From positions 1,116,001-1,180,000 of the forward strand of contig PQWQ01000006.1 in NCBI GenBank assembly GCA_002943765.1: DNA of 64,000 nucleotides, read 5' to 3'. This DNA is from Psoroptes ovis. Lineage: Eukaryota > Arthropoda > Arachnida > Sarcoptiformes > Psoroptidae. The notes beneath the pieces were generated by a model. It ran no database searches, was not told where the DNA came from, and saw only the letters and a program-made list of their open reading frames with translations. Of this stretch, positions 11,501-26,100 are shown piece by piece (position 1 is the first letter of the stretch; each line of letters opens with the position of its first letter). The translations under genes and the position numbers were made by a program.

Positions 11501-14500
11501 TTGGTTCCAACATTATTTTCAATTCCCATATATGAATGAATGTTAAAATGAATCCCGAAATGTTCTGCTGAAATGATTAAATTTAATTAAGATTAAAGAA
11601 AAATGAAACGAATAATATTAATGAATGAATGAATTCGCTTTTGTATTAAAGAATTTGATTTCATTTTTATATTTTCATATCGCTTCTTCAAAGATTTTTT
11701 TCCTTCGGTTAGTTTATATTTCAAAATTTTTATGCCATACAGAAAAATTAGAAAATTGAAATGAAAAAACATTTCATGGACAAATGTTATTTGCTTAATT
11801 AACTTTAATTATGATTATTGTGTTGTTGTATTAATAATAATAATAATAATTACATTATTGTTGCATTTTATCTTTGGAGAATTGAAATTAGCGAGAAACA
11901 AATTTAAATTTCAAAAATTAGATTGAAATGAAACAAATTTTCATTTTTTCTCTATAATTCATAATTAAATTCATAATTTTCAAAAGAAAATTTTCACCTT
12001 TGAAAATAATGAAATGTGTGAGTGTTTTTCATGAATAAAAATTGAAATTAAAAACAGCAGCATGGAACATTACCATCAAAGCAAATTGAATTAACATTAA
12101 ATTTTTTTCATTTTCATTTAAATTTTATTGAAAAAATTTTTATTTAAAAACTTCAAAGTTTCACATTTCATTCGCTTTTCACACATTTTTTTATGAAAAG
12201 TCCGTAGCTTCTTGAAAAGAATTTCTTTTTATTCAACTTTACAGTCGGGCTTGGGCCTGTTGTCGTTAAATAAAATTAGAGTTTGTCTCTGTATCATCAT
12301 CCTTGTTACTTTGAAAATTTTCAAATTAAAAGCATTTTGCATCACAGAAAGTCACATAGAAAGATAGAGAAATGAGTGAATGAATGAAACTTCTATCTGT
12401 TAAAGTGTATAAACTTGTAAATTCATTCGTATAAATGCATTTCATTTTCGAGCATCCATTAAAAACAACAATGGATTTCTGGGCAAAAAAATATTTAACA
12501 GCTACAAGCGACAGCATTAGCACCAGAACCAACAGCAGCAACCATTTATCGTCACATAAATATAAGTGGAAAACGGAATTGAATCCTTGAATAGAAGACA
12601 AAACAAAGCAAAAATGAAAGCAAATATTCCTATTTGAATCAAGTAATAATAACAACAATAATATCATCAACAACAATTGCTCTAGGGAATGCATTTCATA
12701 TAAGCATTTTTTTCGTTTTGTTCAAGAATCGGCATCCAACTGAAATCGCTTTTGATGGCTTTGAAATGGTTGAATGGGTGATCAGTATCAGTGTCTGTGT
12801 GTGTGGGCGCTCGAAATGGATCAATGTTTGGCCAAGAACATTTAGTTTCATTTAAGTTTTATTTTCGCACCAATTCAGCAAACACCAACGGACAATGCGA
12901 AATAAGGCAAAAAATGTTGCAACAAATGAATCAGAAATGAATGAATTCAAATACAATTCTTTGATGAAATACTTTCATATGCTACATCAATTTAGCTGTA
13001 TTCGATTCTTTAATTTATTTCATCATTTTTTCCTCAATTTATCACGTAATTTAATCTGTTTTTTCTTGTTTTTCTGCTGAAAATTTCTATCATTTGTTAA
13101 TCATTGAAATGGTGAATTGATGTCATTTGATTTTAGAATCGTGCAAATGTAATGCTCTATGTGCATTTACTCGTAAAGAGTAAATAAAGAAAAAAAATGA
13201 AACGAAACAATTTCAAGATTCGTAATTTTTACTCCATTAGACCATGGTGTAATAATGACATAATTGATCTTTTGTTTGAAAACAAAACAACAACGAAAAA
13301 TTAATGCAAACAAAAAATTTATCATCATTGTTGTTGTTGTTATGATGTAAATTGACAATTGGGAATTCATATCACAATCATCATATCATTCATTGATAAC
13401 AAGAAAATCAATGATTTTTAAGATTAAATGTGTTGTAGAAAAAATTTGAATTTTCAATTTGAAATTCCAAAAATTACAGACATTTCAACGACATCTGTTG
13501 AAGTAGAGGAAAGATTGATTTGAATTTTAAAAAATTGCTTTGAAAAAAACAAATTTGAAAAACTAAAACTAGATGGCAGAAATGCGCGGTAAATTCAATT
13601 TTTTGTTATTTTTCGAAACAGAAATATGCATCTCCGAAAGTTTAAACCATACAATATTTTCAAATATTTCAAGCGTCATAAGCATTTGAAAAGTAATAAA
13701 ATTATTTCATTGACGAACAATTGATATTGTTGGCTTGAATTTTATTGTTTTGCCTTTATTTTAAATGCTATTGCTGCTAAGTTTTGCATCTTAAATCTTT
13801 GTCTTAAATTGCATTGAAACATTTCAATGTTTTTTCGATATCAGCCACAGTTTCAACAATAACAATTGATTTATCAAAGAAATAAATGAAATAAATATTA
13901 TTTAACACAAATATATTAAAATAAATCTGATTACGGCATCTTTTTTTGAATTTGAATTAATTTTTTTATTTGTTTAAATAACATTGAAAACAAGTATTTA
14001 TTGAAGCATTTAATATTATAAGGATTTTTATATTTGTTCATTCATTGCTATTATTATTATTGTTGTCATATATCATAATATGATTACCTCTTTTTCAGAG
14101 TTATTATTATTTTGAATTTAATTTTGTTTACTTGGAAAATTGTTTTTTATTATTAATTCATTTATTGTTATTTGACTATTATTATTTCATCATTGTCATC
14201 TATGATGGACTTTTGATAAAATGATATTAAATAATGTATTTTAACATGTTTCAATGGCTACTTGTGATCATTTTTAGGCGAAGTGTTAAAGAAAAAAAAA
14301 TTTTCACATCTTTCGATTGTTTTGATTTGAATCAATCAATTGATTTCAATATCAAAAAATGATTTCGGCAATATTTATTGTATTTTATTTTATTTTTTCT
14401 TAGATGTTATTATTGGTTTAAGGATTTGAAATTTAATCGTGATCAATGTATTTATGTTGCATTTGTTTTTTGCTTCATCATTTTTATTTGAAATAAGAAT

Positions 14501-15000
14501 TATAATTTTCTAGCTTCATCATTCCATTTTTTCATTGATTTTTGAGCAAAATCAAATGCATAGAAAGCAAATGATTTACATTTGTAGATCAATTGTATCA
14601 ATATTTTTATTGATTATATTTTATATGATCGATTGTTTTTGATTGACCTTTTAAATCATGGAATGAGTATAAATTTTTGTGCAAAGAAATGAATGAATAA
14701 GTGAATAAAATCCTCTCAATTCGGATTAAACATTTTTTTATATGTTTTATGCCTTAAAAATCATTTGAAATACATCAAAAGCTAAAAAATATTTGAGCAA
14801 TCAATCTTCTGGTTTTTTCATTTCTACTTATATTCGCTTAAAACAAAGATCAAAAGCAGTGAAGAAAAAAAACGACTGAATAAATATTCAAACGAAACTT
14901 GCATAAAACATTAATCCTTTATGTTTATTTAAAAAAAAAAAAAAATACAACCATGTTTTGTTTTGCCTCTTGCATGGATGCTTCTTGATTTGATTTTTAA
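8551..15000. other. AT-rich gene-free stretch
   Basis: I see no supportable gene. Content is ATT/TAA triplets, A/T homopolymers (an A15 run at 14931-14945), CAA/CAG runs and scattered GAAAT-type runs. Open frames such as 9745-10065 and 12326-12694 are rich in Phe/Leu/Ile/Asn, match nothing I recognise and fit strand-biased AT-rich sequence. Confidence 0.55.
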
Positions 15001-18000
15001 TTTGATTGAATAGTCAAAATATTTCTTTATTTTCTTTCCAAGTAAAACAATGAATTAAGTGAATTTGATATGTGAACATATGAACATGGAAAATAATTAT
15101 TTGTAGTAATTTGTTTATTATTATTATTGCCATGATTTTTCACCTAAATTATCAGTAGTGAATCGATTGCAGAATTCTAAGATAATTAACTGGGAAAGCA
15201 TAAAAATTGTTTTAAAAATTCCAATTTTAACCAATTTTCCCAAATAATGATAATTGTCATTAATTTATCCTAGGAAAATTTTTTGTTTCTTTTGGTTCTA
15301 AAATGACCAATTACCAAGTATTTAAGAAGAAAGAATTGAAATAATTGCAAATTATTTTAAATATATCAACAGCAACAACAACAATGATAACTGACTAATC
15401 GATTGAAACTTAAACAATTGTTCCAAATTGAAGAAATTCAATCAATTGTTGTTTTCGAATATTTGTTTGCCCTTAGAGAATGAAACAATTGATACAAATT
15501 TTCGTTATGTTGTTCAGATCAGTTGAGTTCAAGTTGAAATAATTGTAATCATTTAAATGATATTTATTTAAATTTTAACTAAGAAACAAAATGGTAGCAA
15601 TAATAATGTTAATGATGATTTAAGACCCGCATTTCGATGTACCTGTAATCATAATCGATTTCAATTGTTTTTCTTTTTTTTGTTTCAATTGAAACTGTTA
15701 CAATAATAATGATAATAATAATCGACAATTTGTCCAAATAATAGGGTTTCTTGTTGTTGTTGTTTCTTTCTTGAAATGAAACACTTGTAGGTATTTAAAG
15801 CATTTTTTTTTTTTTTTGCTTTATTTTGCTTCAAATTTAAATAACAGATAATAATCGTCAATTGATTTTGTATTAGTTTGAATAAATGTTTATGTTTAAA
15901 TGCTTTAGCAATTAGCCAATTATATTTCTTTGAACAAATTATCATATAAATCTCATTTTCTCGAAGAAAATTTCTGGAAGAAATGGTTCAATCTTAGAAA
16001 TCTCAGAAGATTCATCGAGGGCAAAAAATATTGATCATAAAATGTGAATTTCCGTTCAAGCTATCGAGCATTCTCTGGAGATGTTCTTGATCAATTTGTG
16101 ATCTTATCAAAGATAATGAGATATGGTAGAATCAATATCACGATTAAATTCGATCAATATGGTTACTACAATTTTTACTATGATTATTAGTTTTGGGTTT
16201 GATTGAAAAAAAAAATTTTCTAAATTCACGTTTTCTTGGCTGTAATCGATGTGAATGTGAATCATTCCCATTCAATTCGTTCATTCATGAAAATATATTT
16301 CTATGGTGTTCATGAAAGTATATTTTCCTCGGTGTGTTCATATTTAAAAATTATTGAAAATTAATGTGCGAGCATCTTCCTTCATTCCCTTCATTCAATT
16401 CAATTCAACTCAATTCCTGTCGACCTTTGACCGGAACCGATTTAATATGAGAGATCATTGTTGATGCTGTTGGTTGGTTGTTTGATGCTTGATACTCGAA
16501 ACTAAGAATGAATAGTTGAGAATCAAATGAAATTGATGTAAAACACTACACAAAATTTTTAATAACGTCGATGATGATGATGATTATGGACACGATATTT
16601 TAATTATGATTTGTACTACTATTTTGTGTGTTTTATTGTGAAATGATATTTTGTTTTTTCGTAAAATTCATTGAATCATTTTATGATAAAACGTGATACA
16701 TTTTTCGTCAACTCAAATGAATTTCGAGGTTTATTTTCCAACCTAACATTCATTCATTTAATTTCATTCATTCAAAAAATAATAATTCACAGAAGTGTAT
16801 GTTCGTGGATTTTACTTTGGATTTTTTTTCATTTTTGACTCGATTACAAGACACAAACACTTGATTGATCTAATTGGCAATCAATTTTTGAATACATGTC
16901 TGTTTGTCGTCGTTGCAACAACTAAATTTTCCGAATAAATCATCGAAAATACAAGCGAAATCAAGTTGATTGAACTTTGATTGATCGATGATTTGATCAT
17001 TATCGAAAGTTGAAAAAAACAAAACAAACTCGATGATCAATCATATATATCGATGGTTTTTTATTGACTTGAGTTTTTTCAGTTTTTCAATCGATTTCGC
17101 TGGCAAAAAAATCTTAAAAATCATCATCATTACCCATTCATTGATTTTTCGATACTCCTACAATTATGATATCATGGAATAATAATTGGAAGTATTTATT
17201 GGGCCAATGAAAAAAAGTGAAATAATATCGGTCGTGAATCGTGATGGACATCATTGATCCATTGAAACAAACGGAAAATGAGCGATTGAAGCGAAAAAAT
17301 ATGAAATTTCAACATTTTCATTGAATAAAATTTCAAATTTACTGTGATGGAACTTGTCAATGAAAAATATGAAAAATTTCAGCAATTTTTTTTCTCAAAA
17401 GTCAAACAAACAAATCATCGATATGATTTCCATCCATCTTTCATTCAATTTTTGATTGGCCAATCATCGATAAATGTTTATCGTCGTTGAAGAATTTCTC
17501 AATGACAACAAGATAAAAGCCTCAATCAAAGTTGCTCAAAGAATCATCGCAAAAATGTTTTAAATTTATCATCAAATGAATCGAAAAAATCATTTAAAAA
17601 CACTTTTAATGTATTTTGATGATAATATTTGATCAAATCTGACAGCTCCGATTTAGTCGAAAAAAATATTTTTCACCTTTTAATCAGCAAAAAGCAAACC
17701 TCTTGCGAAAAACACATTTATTACGCATCCAGCTGCGTTATGGTGTGTGGTGTAAGTGTGTATGCATCGATGAATGATTATGAAGCATACGAGCTCGTGC
17801 CTTACAGATTTTAAGAAACGAAAATCAAAAAACTTCATTTTTCATTCTCAATTAAGCATCTTTTATCGAATATTCGGTATTTTTGTACAATCTTTCTCTG
17901 CCTGGCTAAGTTGCCATCAATTTTTTCCAAGTCGATCATCAAATTTTTGAAAAAATCCGAAAAGAAGAAAGACAAAATCAATCCATCTAGCTTTATTTTT

Positions 18001-19290
18001 GAATCATATGAATTCATACATTCAAAGTACAAAGAGTTTTCGATTTAAAAGTTTGAATCTTATGTAGAAGATGAACGAAAATGGTGAAATTATTTGAAAA
18101 TGTTTTGGAATTTCTATTTCATTTTCTTCGTCCATCAAATATTCTTGATTTTCTTGATCAGTCTTCGATGTTACAATGTTAAAAAAGTTTCACTTATTTT
18201 CGCTCAAGTTACTTTTTTCTGTATCACAGCACGCGACCGGATTTCGATGATGATGATCAAATGATGATAACGATGATAAAACATTTAAAAGATTACATAT
18301 TTTTCCACATTCTACATTCGTATAAATATCAACATATATTTTTGGCTTAGTTTTTTTTTTTGGTCTTTCATTGAATGTTTTTAAGAAAAAGAGTGGCCCT
18401 ATTCTTTGCATTCGCTTTCACTGTTCAGAATTGTTCATATTGTAACCAGCAGCAACAACATTTGCTGAAATCGATGTTTGATTTTTGTATTCACAGTCAT
18501 AATATTAATAATGATGATTATAATGTTGACCATTCAATTGTAAACCACAAGCTGTGTGTGTATCTATGGACAATAGATGTGTTTTAGGTTTTTTATTAAG
18601 ATTTGAACATTCAAAAAGCATCCTCAATGGTGCATTGTGTGCAATTTTATAAAATTTTTTGTCTTCATCTTCTTCGTTCATTCAAACGTTTTATATTTCA
18701 AAAGTCAAGTGTCCAAATCAATTTAAATCATTCATTCAAAAATAAAACAAAGAAATGCAAAAGATGAAAGAAAAACGAATGGTAGAAAAAGTTCTCGTTA
18801 TGAAAAAACGATGGCCAAAATTTTCGGTTATTTAAGCTTTCTGATGAATGAGGAAAAATTCACTTGATTTTTCAATTTCAAAGGTTTTTCAACATAGTTC
18901 ATTGTAATTCACATCATCACTATCATAAGTTCAAATGTCATATGACACTTGTTAGCAGTGTGAAGTTATTGGCCAGAATTTTGACATATGAAAAAGAATT
19001 GAAACATTTTTTATTTCTTTTCGAACTGAAAACGAAATAAATTATCCATTTTGTTTCAATTCGATGATGCTCAGTTTCTTTGTCGGGTTTTGTGTTTTGA
19101 AATTTTCAATTTTTAATTTTCGCTTTCAATTTTCTCGAGTTTTTCCGCTTACAAAAAAAAGCACTTGCAAACATCTCATTAAAAATATAATTGGTTTATG
19201 TGTCTATGTTTTGGAAAGTAAAATATTTCTATGTAATTTCGATTATTGTCAATGATGTACATTTTAGCAAGAAAACATTGTCAACTATCG

Positions 19291-19311
19291 TTTTTTTTTT
19301 TTTTTTTTTTT
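19291..19311. repeat. Poly-T tract, 21 bases
   Basis: Uninterrupted T run followed by GAAAAAAA. It is the longest homopolymer seen. Similar tracts occur at 60483-60501 (19 T), 36975-36990 (16 T), 33221-33235 (15 T), 15803-15817 (15 T) and, as A, at 14931-14945. None has an adjacent target-site duplication that would mark a retroposed tail. Confidence 0.8.
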
Positions 19312-20015
19312 GAAAAAAACCATCATTATCCATGCTTATTGATAATGTTGCTCTTGATTCATTAATCTTGTGTCATTTTAATGACTTTTTTAATTTTTTC
19401 TTGAAAAAAACCTTATTGAGTTCAAAGAAAATCATTGAAATCGATAAATATATTTTGCCTTGAAAATTTTCCCTTGGAATTGTTCGAAACAATCAAATAA
19501 TTCTTAGAAAATTCAAAATATATTTTACCATTAAGTTTTTTTCTCAAGAAAAGAAGTTTTCTTTAAAATTTAAACTGGCGCCAAATCTCTATTTTTTCCA
19601 AATTCAGTTCATCTTCATCAAATCGTGACCCATTATGTGTGCTGTATGTTTTATTTATTTATTCAATTTTTTCTCCTATTTTCAACCAAAATTTAATCAT
19701 TTCATTTTGGGATGGTCAATCACGGTTCAATATTAATGATAATGGTCCAAAGAAAAAATCCAATAATTGTCAATAGATCATTGATGATGATGATCATGTG
19801 TCGGAATCATCAGTAAGTTACTTTGATATGTCTTTTTATTTTGCGAAATGAAAAAATTGTATCAATGAAAATTTCGAAGACGTCGAAAGTTTCGTCTTTG
19901 ATTTGACGAATAATTTCGGTTTTTTCTCCAAAAAAAGAAGGAGTTTTTCGGGGTTCAATTTTGATAGCAAATTTTTATCCAAAGAAAATGTTTATTTATT
20001 TGTGTATGTTCAAAT

Positions 20016-20047
20016 ATTCATTTGTTTATTTATTCATTTGTTTATTT
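20016..20047. repeat. 16-bp unit in two perfect tandem copies
   Basis: The unit ATTCATTTGTTTATTT occurs twice head to tail. It is flanked by further TTTATT-rich sequence and is typical of replication slippage in AT-rich DNA. Confidence 0.7.
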
Positions 20048-22943
20048 ATCTTTTAAATTTTGTATGATGATACAAACAACAAATTTAACGGTTTTTTCCT
20101 TTGCTCTCAAAATTTGTTCCAATAGTTTCTCAATAATGTGAAAGAAAAATGATTAAAGAAAATTGTGAAGTACTTAATATACACACACACACAATTATCA
20201 ATAAATCGTGATCTGTAACACCTCTCAAATATCATTGATGGCGGCATCATCATCATTTTTTGACCAAAAGATTGACTGAATGATCAAATGATGATGATAA
20301 TTTTTTTTTCGCTTCACACAGACAGAAACGCCTCATTTTAAATGCAGAAAAATCATGTAGCCGATGATCTGAAATGAAGTGAAAAAACGAAATTATAAAA
20401 ATTTTGAAATATTATATTAACAAAGTTTGTATAAACAATCAGAAAAAAATTAATTGGCTTCATTAAGAGCCGAAGAAAATAGTTGTGGCAATTTTTTGTT
20501 GTTCTTAAATAGTGTTGTTGTCTAGTCAACAATTATTAAAGTCTTTTTGTTTTATTCAAATTAATTTTTTTTCCATTGAAATTTCAAAGATCATCATCAT
20601 TTTTCTTATAATGGATCTGGACACGCGTTAGTCAAAACGATGCCTTTAGCCTTTGGCCTTATTATTTTGTTTAATTCAAATTTTGAAATTCAAAAAAAAA
20701 CTTATTTGGCGCCAGCCAGATTTCATTGGAAAAACTTTTTTTCTGTTGAAACAATTTTTCATTTGGACAACTTTCCGAAGCGAAGCTGTGATTTCTCTTT
20801 GTGCCGATTTTCGGTATTTTTCTGGTATTTTGAATTTTAGTCATAAAGAAAAAAATGTCGAAAGATTCACGATTTTGCTTATGGCCATTATCATTATTGT
20901 GATCATTAGGAGATGCACAACTTTTGATGATTTTATTTCCATTGATTCACTATTTCAATTATCATAGAAATGACAATTTCTTCGACAAGAAAATATTTGA
21001 AATATGTAAATTATTTGCCATTTTTCAATTGAATACCTAGAAAATATAGAACGAAATTGATTTTCAGTATTTTTTTGCATTTTGCAAAAAAAACTGTATC
21101 ATCGATGATAAATGATAATCATTATCATTATCATCATTCATTTGGCCATTATGATCATCATTTATCACTGTTTTTGTATGCAGAAGAAGAAACAAAAAAC
21201 TTGGACTAACATTCGACATTGTTTCTCGCAATGATTATCATTGCAATATTGCGTGTCAAGAGCTTCAGAGGCAAAAAAATCAAAAAAGATTTTGGCATTT
21301 TTTTTTTACTTCTAATTCCATGAAAACCCGAGAGAAACGCTAGGAATCTGATGCGTGATACTTGTGAAACTTTCAACTACCATTCATAATAATGATAATG
21401 GAATTTCGTACACACAATTAGGAATTGATCATTTGATTTGAAACAAAAACACACAGAAATTCTTTCAGCAAAATTTCAGACCCTTTTCAACCATTTTCGT
21501 AGTAAGGCTAGTAATAAAAATGGCCGCAAAAAAATCCAGAAATTGCGTGCATTCACACCATAAATAACGGTATCATTATCTTGGTGTAATTTTTTGATTT
21601 TGTTTTTGATTCATTTTAACAAAATCAAAAGCTGATGAAATACTTACATTTTTTTCCAGAATATAATCATTGGTTTTGTTACATAATGTTTTGGATTTTA
21701 TTTTATTTTTTAATTTTTTCAATGATTATTATTATTGACTATTATGTAGTATTTTCAATATATATTCATTGACTTTTGCTAAACCACTATTGTTCAAATA
21801 ATACAGTGTAATAATAATCATAATAATTTCATGAAAAAATGAAATTTAAAAAAATGTTTTATTTTCATTTGAATATGAAACATTTGAACATATATTAGAT
21901 GAAAATCATTTCATTCAATGAAAATTTGTTATTTTGAATATTTTTTTTTCAAGTTTTCGTGGATCCAATTAGTATATCTTGAGCGTATATCCGCTCTTAT
22001 TACGAGTATATTTAATTCTATTTTATTTTCCTGAACAATCTTAATGATAAGGTTATGTTTGAGTGAATGAATTTGCGGTATAAAAGTGGTGGATTTTCTC
22101 GAATTTTTTCAAGACACTGGAAAATGGATGCGATTTTATTTTTCATTATTTCATGGAAGTCATTCAATAATGTGCAATCGTTGATTTTCACCTCATTCAG
22201 AGATATTTAAAATTTAGTTGGAAATCAAAACATTGAAAATGTCCGATTTTTGCCCATTCGATGGCGTATTTTCCTGACAATGTTAAATTTTATAGAAGCG
22301 ATTCATGGCATCGATTTTTATTTGAATTTCATCCATTCCATTTCAATAATTCATAATGATTAAGATAAAATCTTTATTTTTATTTCGGGTAGCAGCTGGT
22401 TTTTTCAACCATTCAATGGTTAATGGTTTCTTTATTTGCTTCTGAACCTTTGCTTAATTTTCTCTTATTTTTTTTCATTTCACCATATACCTGCTTCTGA
22501 TCATCAAAAAATCATTCTTGTCATTATTTTCTTTTAGTTTTGTTCATCTGTTCATTTGTTTACGTTTGTCATTGATATATTAACTTTGTTATAACATGAA
22601 TTTATTCATCAATAACATGGCGCCATGAATTGAAAATTTATTTAAAAAAAGAAGAAATTTAAAATCAATCAAAAGAATGAATGAAGATGCATTGCTGAAG
22701 TCGTTGTTATTGTTGTTGTCATTATTGCTGCTGATGATGTTGAACGTTCATTCATCCATTCATTCATTCAATTCCATTGATCATGGAAGATTTTTAATGA
22801 TTATAATAGTTGGAGAAAGCATAATGATGATACAACGAAATAACATCATCATCGTCCGCATCATCATTGAATGTTTTTCTCTTCTTTTATATAATAATAA
22901 TCATGAAAATAATTCATTAAAAAATAATCATGATAATCATTGA

Positions 22944-23149
22944 ATGAATGTTTTATACCTACAACAATATTCAATAGACAATTTCAAGCATATAGCTGCC
23001 ACATTCGTATCAGTTATACTGGCAAAAGTATCTGAATTCAAGTATCTGCATGATACACTGATGAATACACTCCACCTTATGAAAAGGTTAAAAGCAAGCT
23101 TAGATCAAGCATTTGTGCTATGTGGTAGTCTAGAATGATGACGGGCGCC
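22944..23149 (+). other. Coding-like island of unknown origin, ending in a GGCGCC motif
   Basis: From an ATG at 22944 a 64-codon frame ends at TGA 23136-23138. From about 22980 the base composition is more balanced than in the flanks and the residues are mixed (IAATFVSVILAKVSEFKYLH...LKASLDQAFVLCGSLE), unlike the simple-repeat frames elsewhere. I do not recognise the family. It could be a small exon, a fragment of a decayed mobile element or a non-coding RNA exon. GGCGCC follows at 23144-23149. Confidence 0.25.
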
Positions 23150-26100
23150 ATTTGAAAATCCATTCAATTTTACTTGCATTCATTTCATTTATTTGTCTAT
23201 ACTCGATCAATCTTTTATTTTAATGCATTTTTTACTTCGCTTACTTCTTACTTCATCTTCATCATCTACTGCCAAAAAGGTTGAATAATCTACTGTATTT
23301 ATATTGATTTCTTATACTAAAAATCATTATTGAAATAATTCAGGTTTTCTCCCCGAAGAAAAATCGCATTCATTCACCTCCGCATGTTACAAGAAACTCA
23401 TTCATTCATTCGTCTCATCAATGGAGTTGAAATAATAAAAAAAATATTAAATTATCGACATTATTTGTGTAGTAGTTATTTGTAATAATTTGTATATTTT
23501 TGAATAATAAATAATAAATGAAAACTACATTAACAACAATGGCATTAGAAGTTAGTCCAAGTTACTACTCATTTTTCCCTTATTATTATTTTTTTCGAAT
23601 AATGATATTATTAATGATAATATACCATATTATAATCATTATGGAGACTTCATGATCCTATTCCCCATTTCATTTTTTTCATTGTTTAATCTTTAATCTA
23701 TAATCTTTAATAGTATTAATGGCGAGCAAGAAACTGGAAACATTTTTTGCCCCTTTTTCTTAGAATCCCTTTCGAAAATAAAAGATTTATATGCTTCTGA
23801 TATTTTCTGATATTTTTTCGATTCGAAAGAAAAACAAATCGCTGAATTTTATTTGATACCAAATGGAAGTTTCCTGCGCACAAATGAATTGAATTAATAT
23901 TTTTAATCCTATTCATGGTTTGTTCTAAGTTATAATCGATTAATATGTGTTCGATGATCGATGATTTGTTCAAATCAAATGAATGAATTAGTGAAGAAAG
24001 AGATAGGACGAAAAATTTGAAAATTTCAATCAAATCGAATTAAATTTGGTTGGATTCAAAATAAAGGAATGCATTCAGAGCAATTGATTATCATTCAGAC
24101 TTATTTCATTGAATTTTGAATTTAAAAATTAATTTCGTTCCTTTTCTTTCAATTGTTTCAATGATTAAGATTAAAATGATGATAATCATTGGTGGCAATG
24201 TTTTCTTGTTTTACTGAACATCGATTCATTCAAAATTCATTCATTGATTATTACAGCCAGCCTACTTGTTTTTACATTACAACATTTCGGTTGTATTATC
24301 ATTATTATTTCGGTTAAAAATATTGTATGTGTACCCATTCGCCGTACAAATTGCAGGATTTTTTCCTATCTTTCTCTGATTCATATATAAAATGAATGAA
24401 AGAATAAAAAAAATCTCATGCATGACCAAACCAATCTCTGGTTCATCATCATCATTATTATCATAGAACAACAACAATCAACAGCAGCAACCATCCACAA
24501 AACAACAACCAGCATCCTATATTTGCAATGAGAAAACATGATAAAAATTAGATATTTTTATTTTATAGAATCTCATTAATTTTCTCGAAATATTTGTGGT
24601 CAAATTCTCTAAGTATTTCAATGAGATTCACATAAAATTTCCATGGAATTCAATCGCTGAAGTTGGCTGAAAAAAATTGTTGAATATTAAATTCAGTATT
24701 GATGAAAGAGATGAGAAAATCCATAGTTTTTCAATATATTTGAATTTGAAAGAATTGAATGTGGAAGATGATGGAAACATTTGATTATTTTTCAATTTTC
24801 TATGCAAATTTTTTTTTAAATTTTCCAGAGGTCTTTTTTGTTTTGTTTCTAAGATCAGACATTCAATAATAATAATTTGATTATCATTATTATCATATCC
24901 TCCTACAACTATCATTAACCATGTTGTTCAATATCCGTGTTGCTTGTCGTTTGTTGTTGTTGGTTTACTATTTGTGTTTATTTGAACTTTGAACGTTTGA
25001 ATATTTTTATCTTCTGATAAAACATGTTATTATTTATTTTCGATATTTTTCGGTCTTTTTTCTTCGAAAAATTTATGAAAATTCACTCCATCTTTGATTA
25101 TATTCAAATCGATTCAAATCAAATGAAAAAACGCGTAATTGGCAGTTGGATTGGATTTGTTAGGGAAAAAACACAAAAATTCAAATGAATATCTGACCAG
25201 ATGATCATTATTGGTTGGCCGTTTGGTCAAAATATCTTGAAATTCAGAAATCAAAGATTAAATTGAACCTACATTTGATTACAAAATTGTAGTAGTGTTA
25301 ATAAGAATCATACTAATAATAATGATAATAAAGATGATGATGACATGCACGATTTTTTCGATGGTGTTATTGTTTTGTTTGGCTGCTGTTGTGTTCAATA
25401 TACCTTGTAACAGCAGCAACAACAACAGCAAAAATACATGAATTCCTTGTTGTTGTTGTTGTTACTGAATTTTAATGATGATTATGATGATGATAATAAT
25501 AATAATCAAGATGGTAACGAAACAACAACAGCAACAACCACCCACAACTACCACAAAAAAATAAATGAATACAGCATATTTTTCATCGAAATAAAGCTTG
25601 AAGTTTTCATATTAAAATTCAGAATTTCAGGTCAAATTGGTTGTTTATTATTATTATTATCAATATCATTATTTTCATGTTTTTGATTGAAAATAAAATA
25701 TAAACATTATTGTTTATTTCATATACAAATCTGTATCTTTTTGATTTTTGACCTTTGAATTTCTTTTTCAATTATAAATTTTTTTAACCATGTTTTATCT
25801 TGCAAACAACAAATCGTGAATGTTTGTGGTTGTTGTTGTTTGATTCACCCTTCTTCTGTTTTTTTCTGTATCCTCATGAATGATTGATTTGAAATATGAA
25901 AAATTATTATTATTTCATTCCAAATAAAAAAGATCATAATAATGAAAACATTTCGCATATTGTTCAACAGTAAACATCATTATTTTTCATTCTTTTTTCT
26001 GTAAAAATGGTTTGAATACGAAAAAGATAAAATAATAGAAATGAATAAATGAAATGAATGTTGATGGAAATTTATGTTTGAAGAAAAGAAAAATTTCTTC

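Larger units (their letters stand above)
15001..22676. other. AT-rich gene-free stretch with poly-T tracts
   Basis: No gene recognised. Poly-T tracts lie at 15803-15817 (15) and 19291-19311 (21). A 16-bp tandem duplication lies at 20016-20047 and a short CA run near 20182-20191. Three GGCGCC sites lie at 19577, 20708 and 22619. An ATG frame at 18375-18587 begins with a hydrophobic stretch but has a weak start context and a low-complexity tail, so I do not call it a gene. Confidence 0.55.

Noticed and set aside
18375..18587. 70-codon frame with a signal-peptide-like start
   Set aside because: T at -3 of the ATG, hydrophobic stretch followed by Gln and Asn/Asp simple repeats; no recognisable mature peptide.
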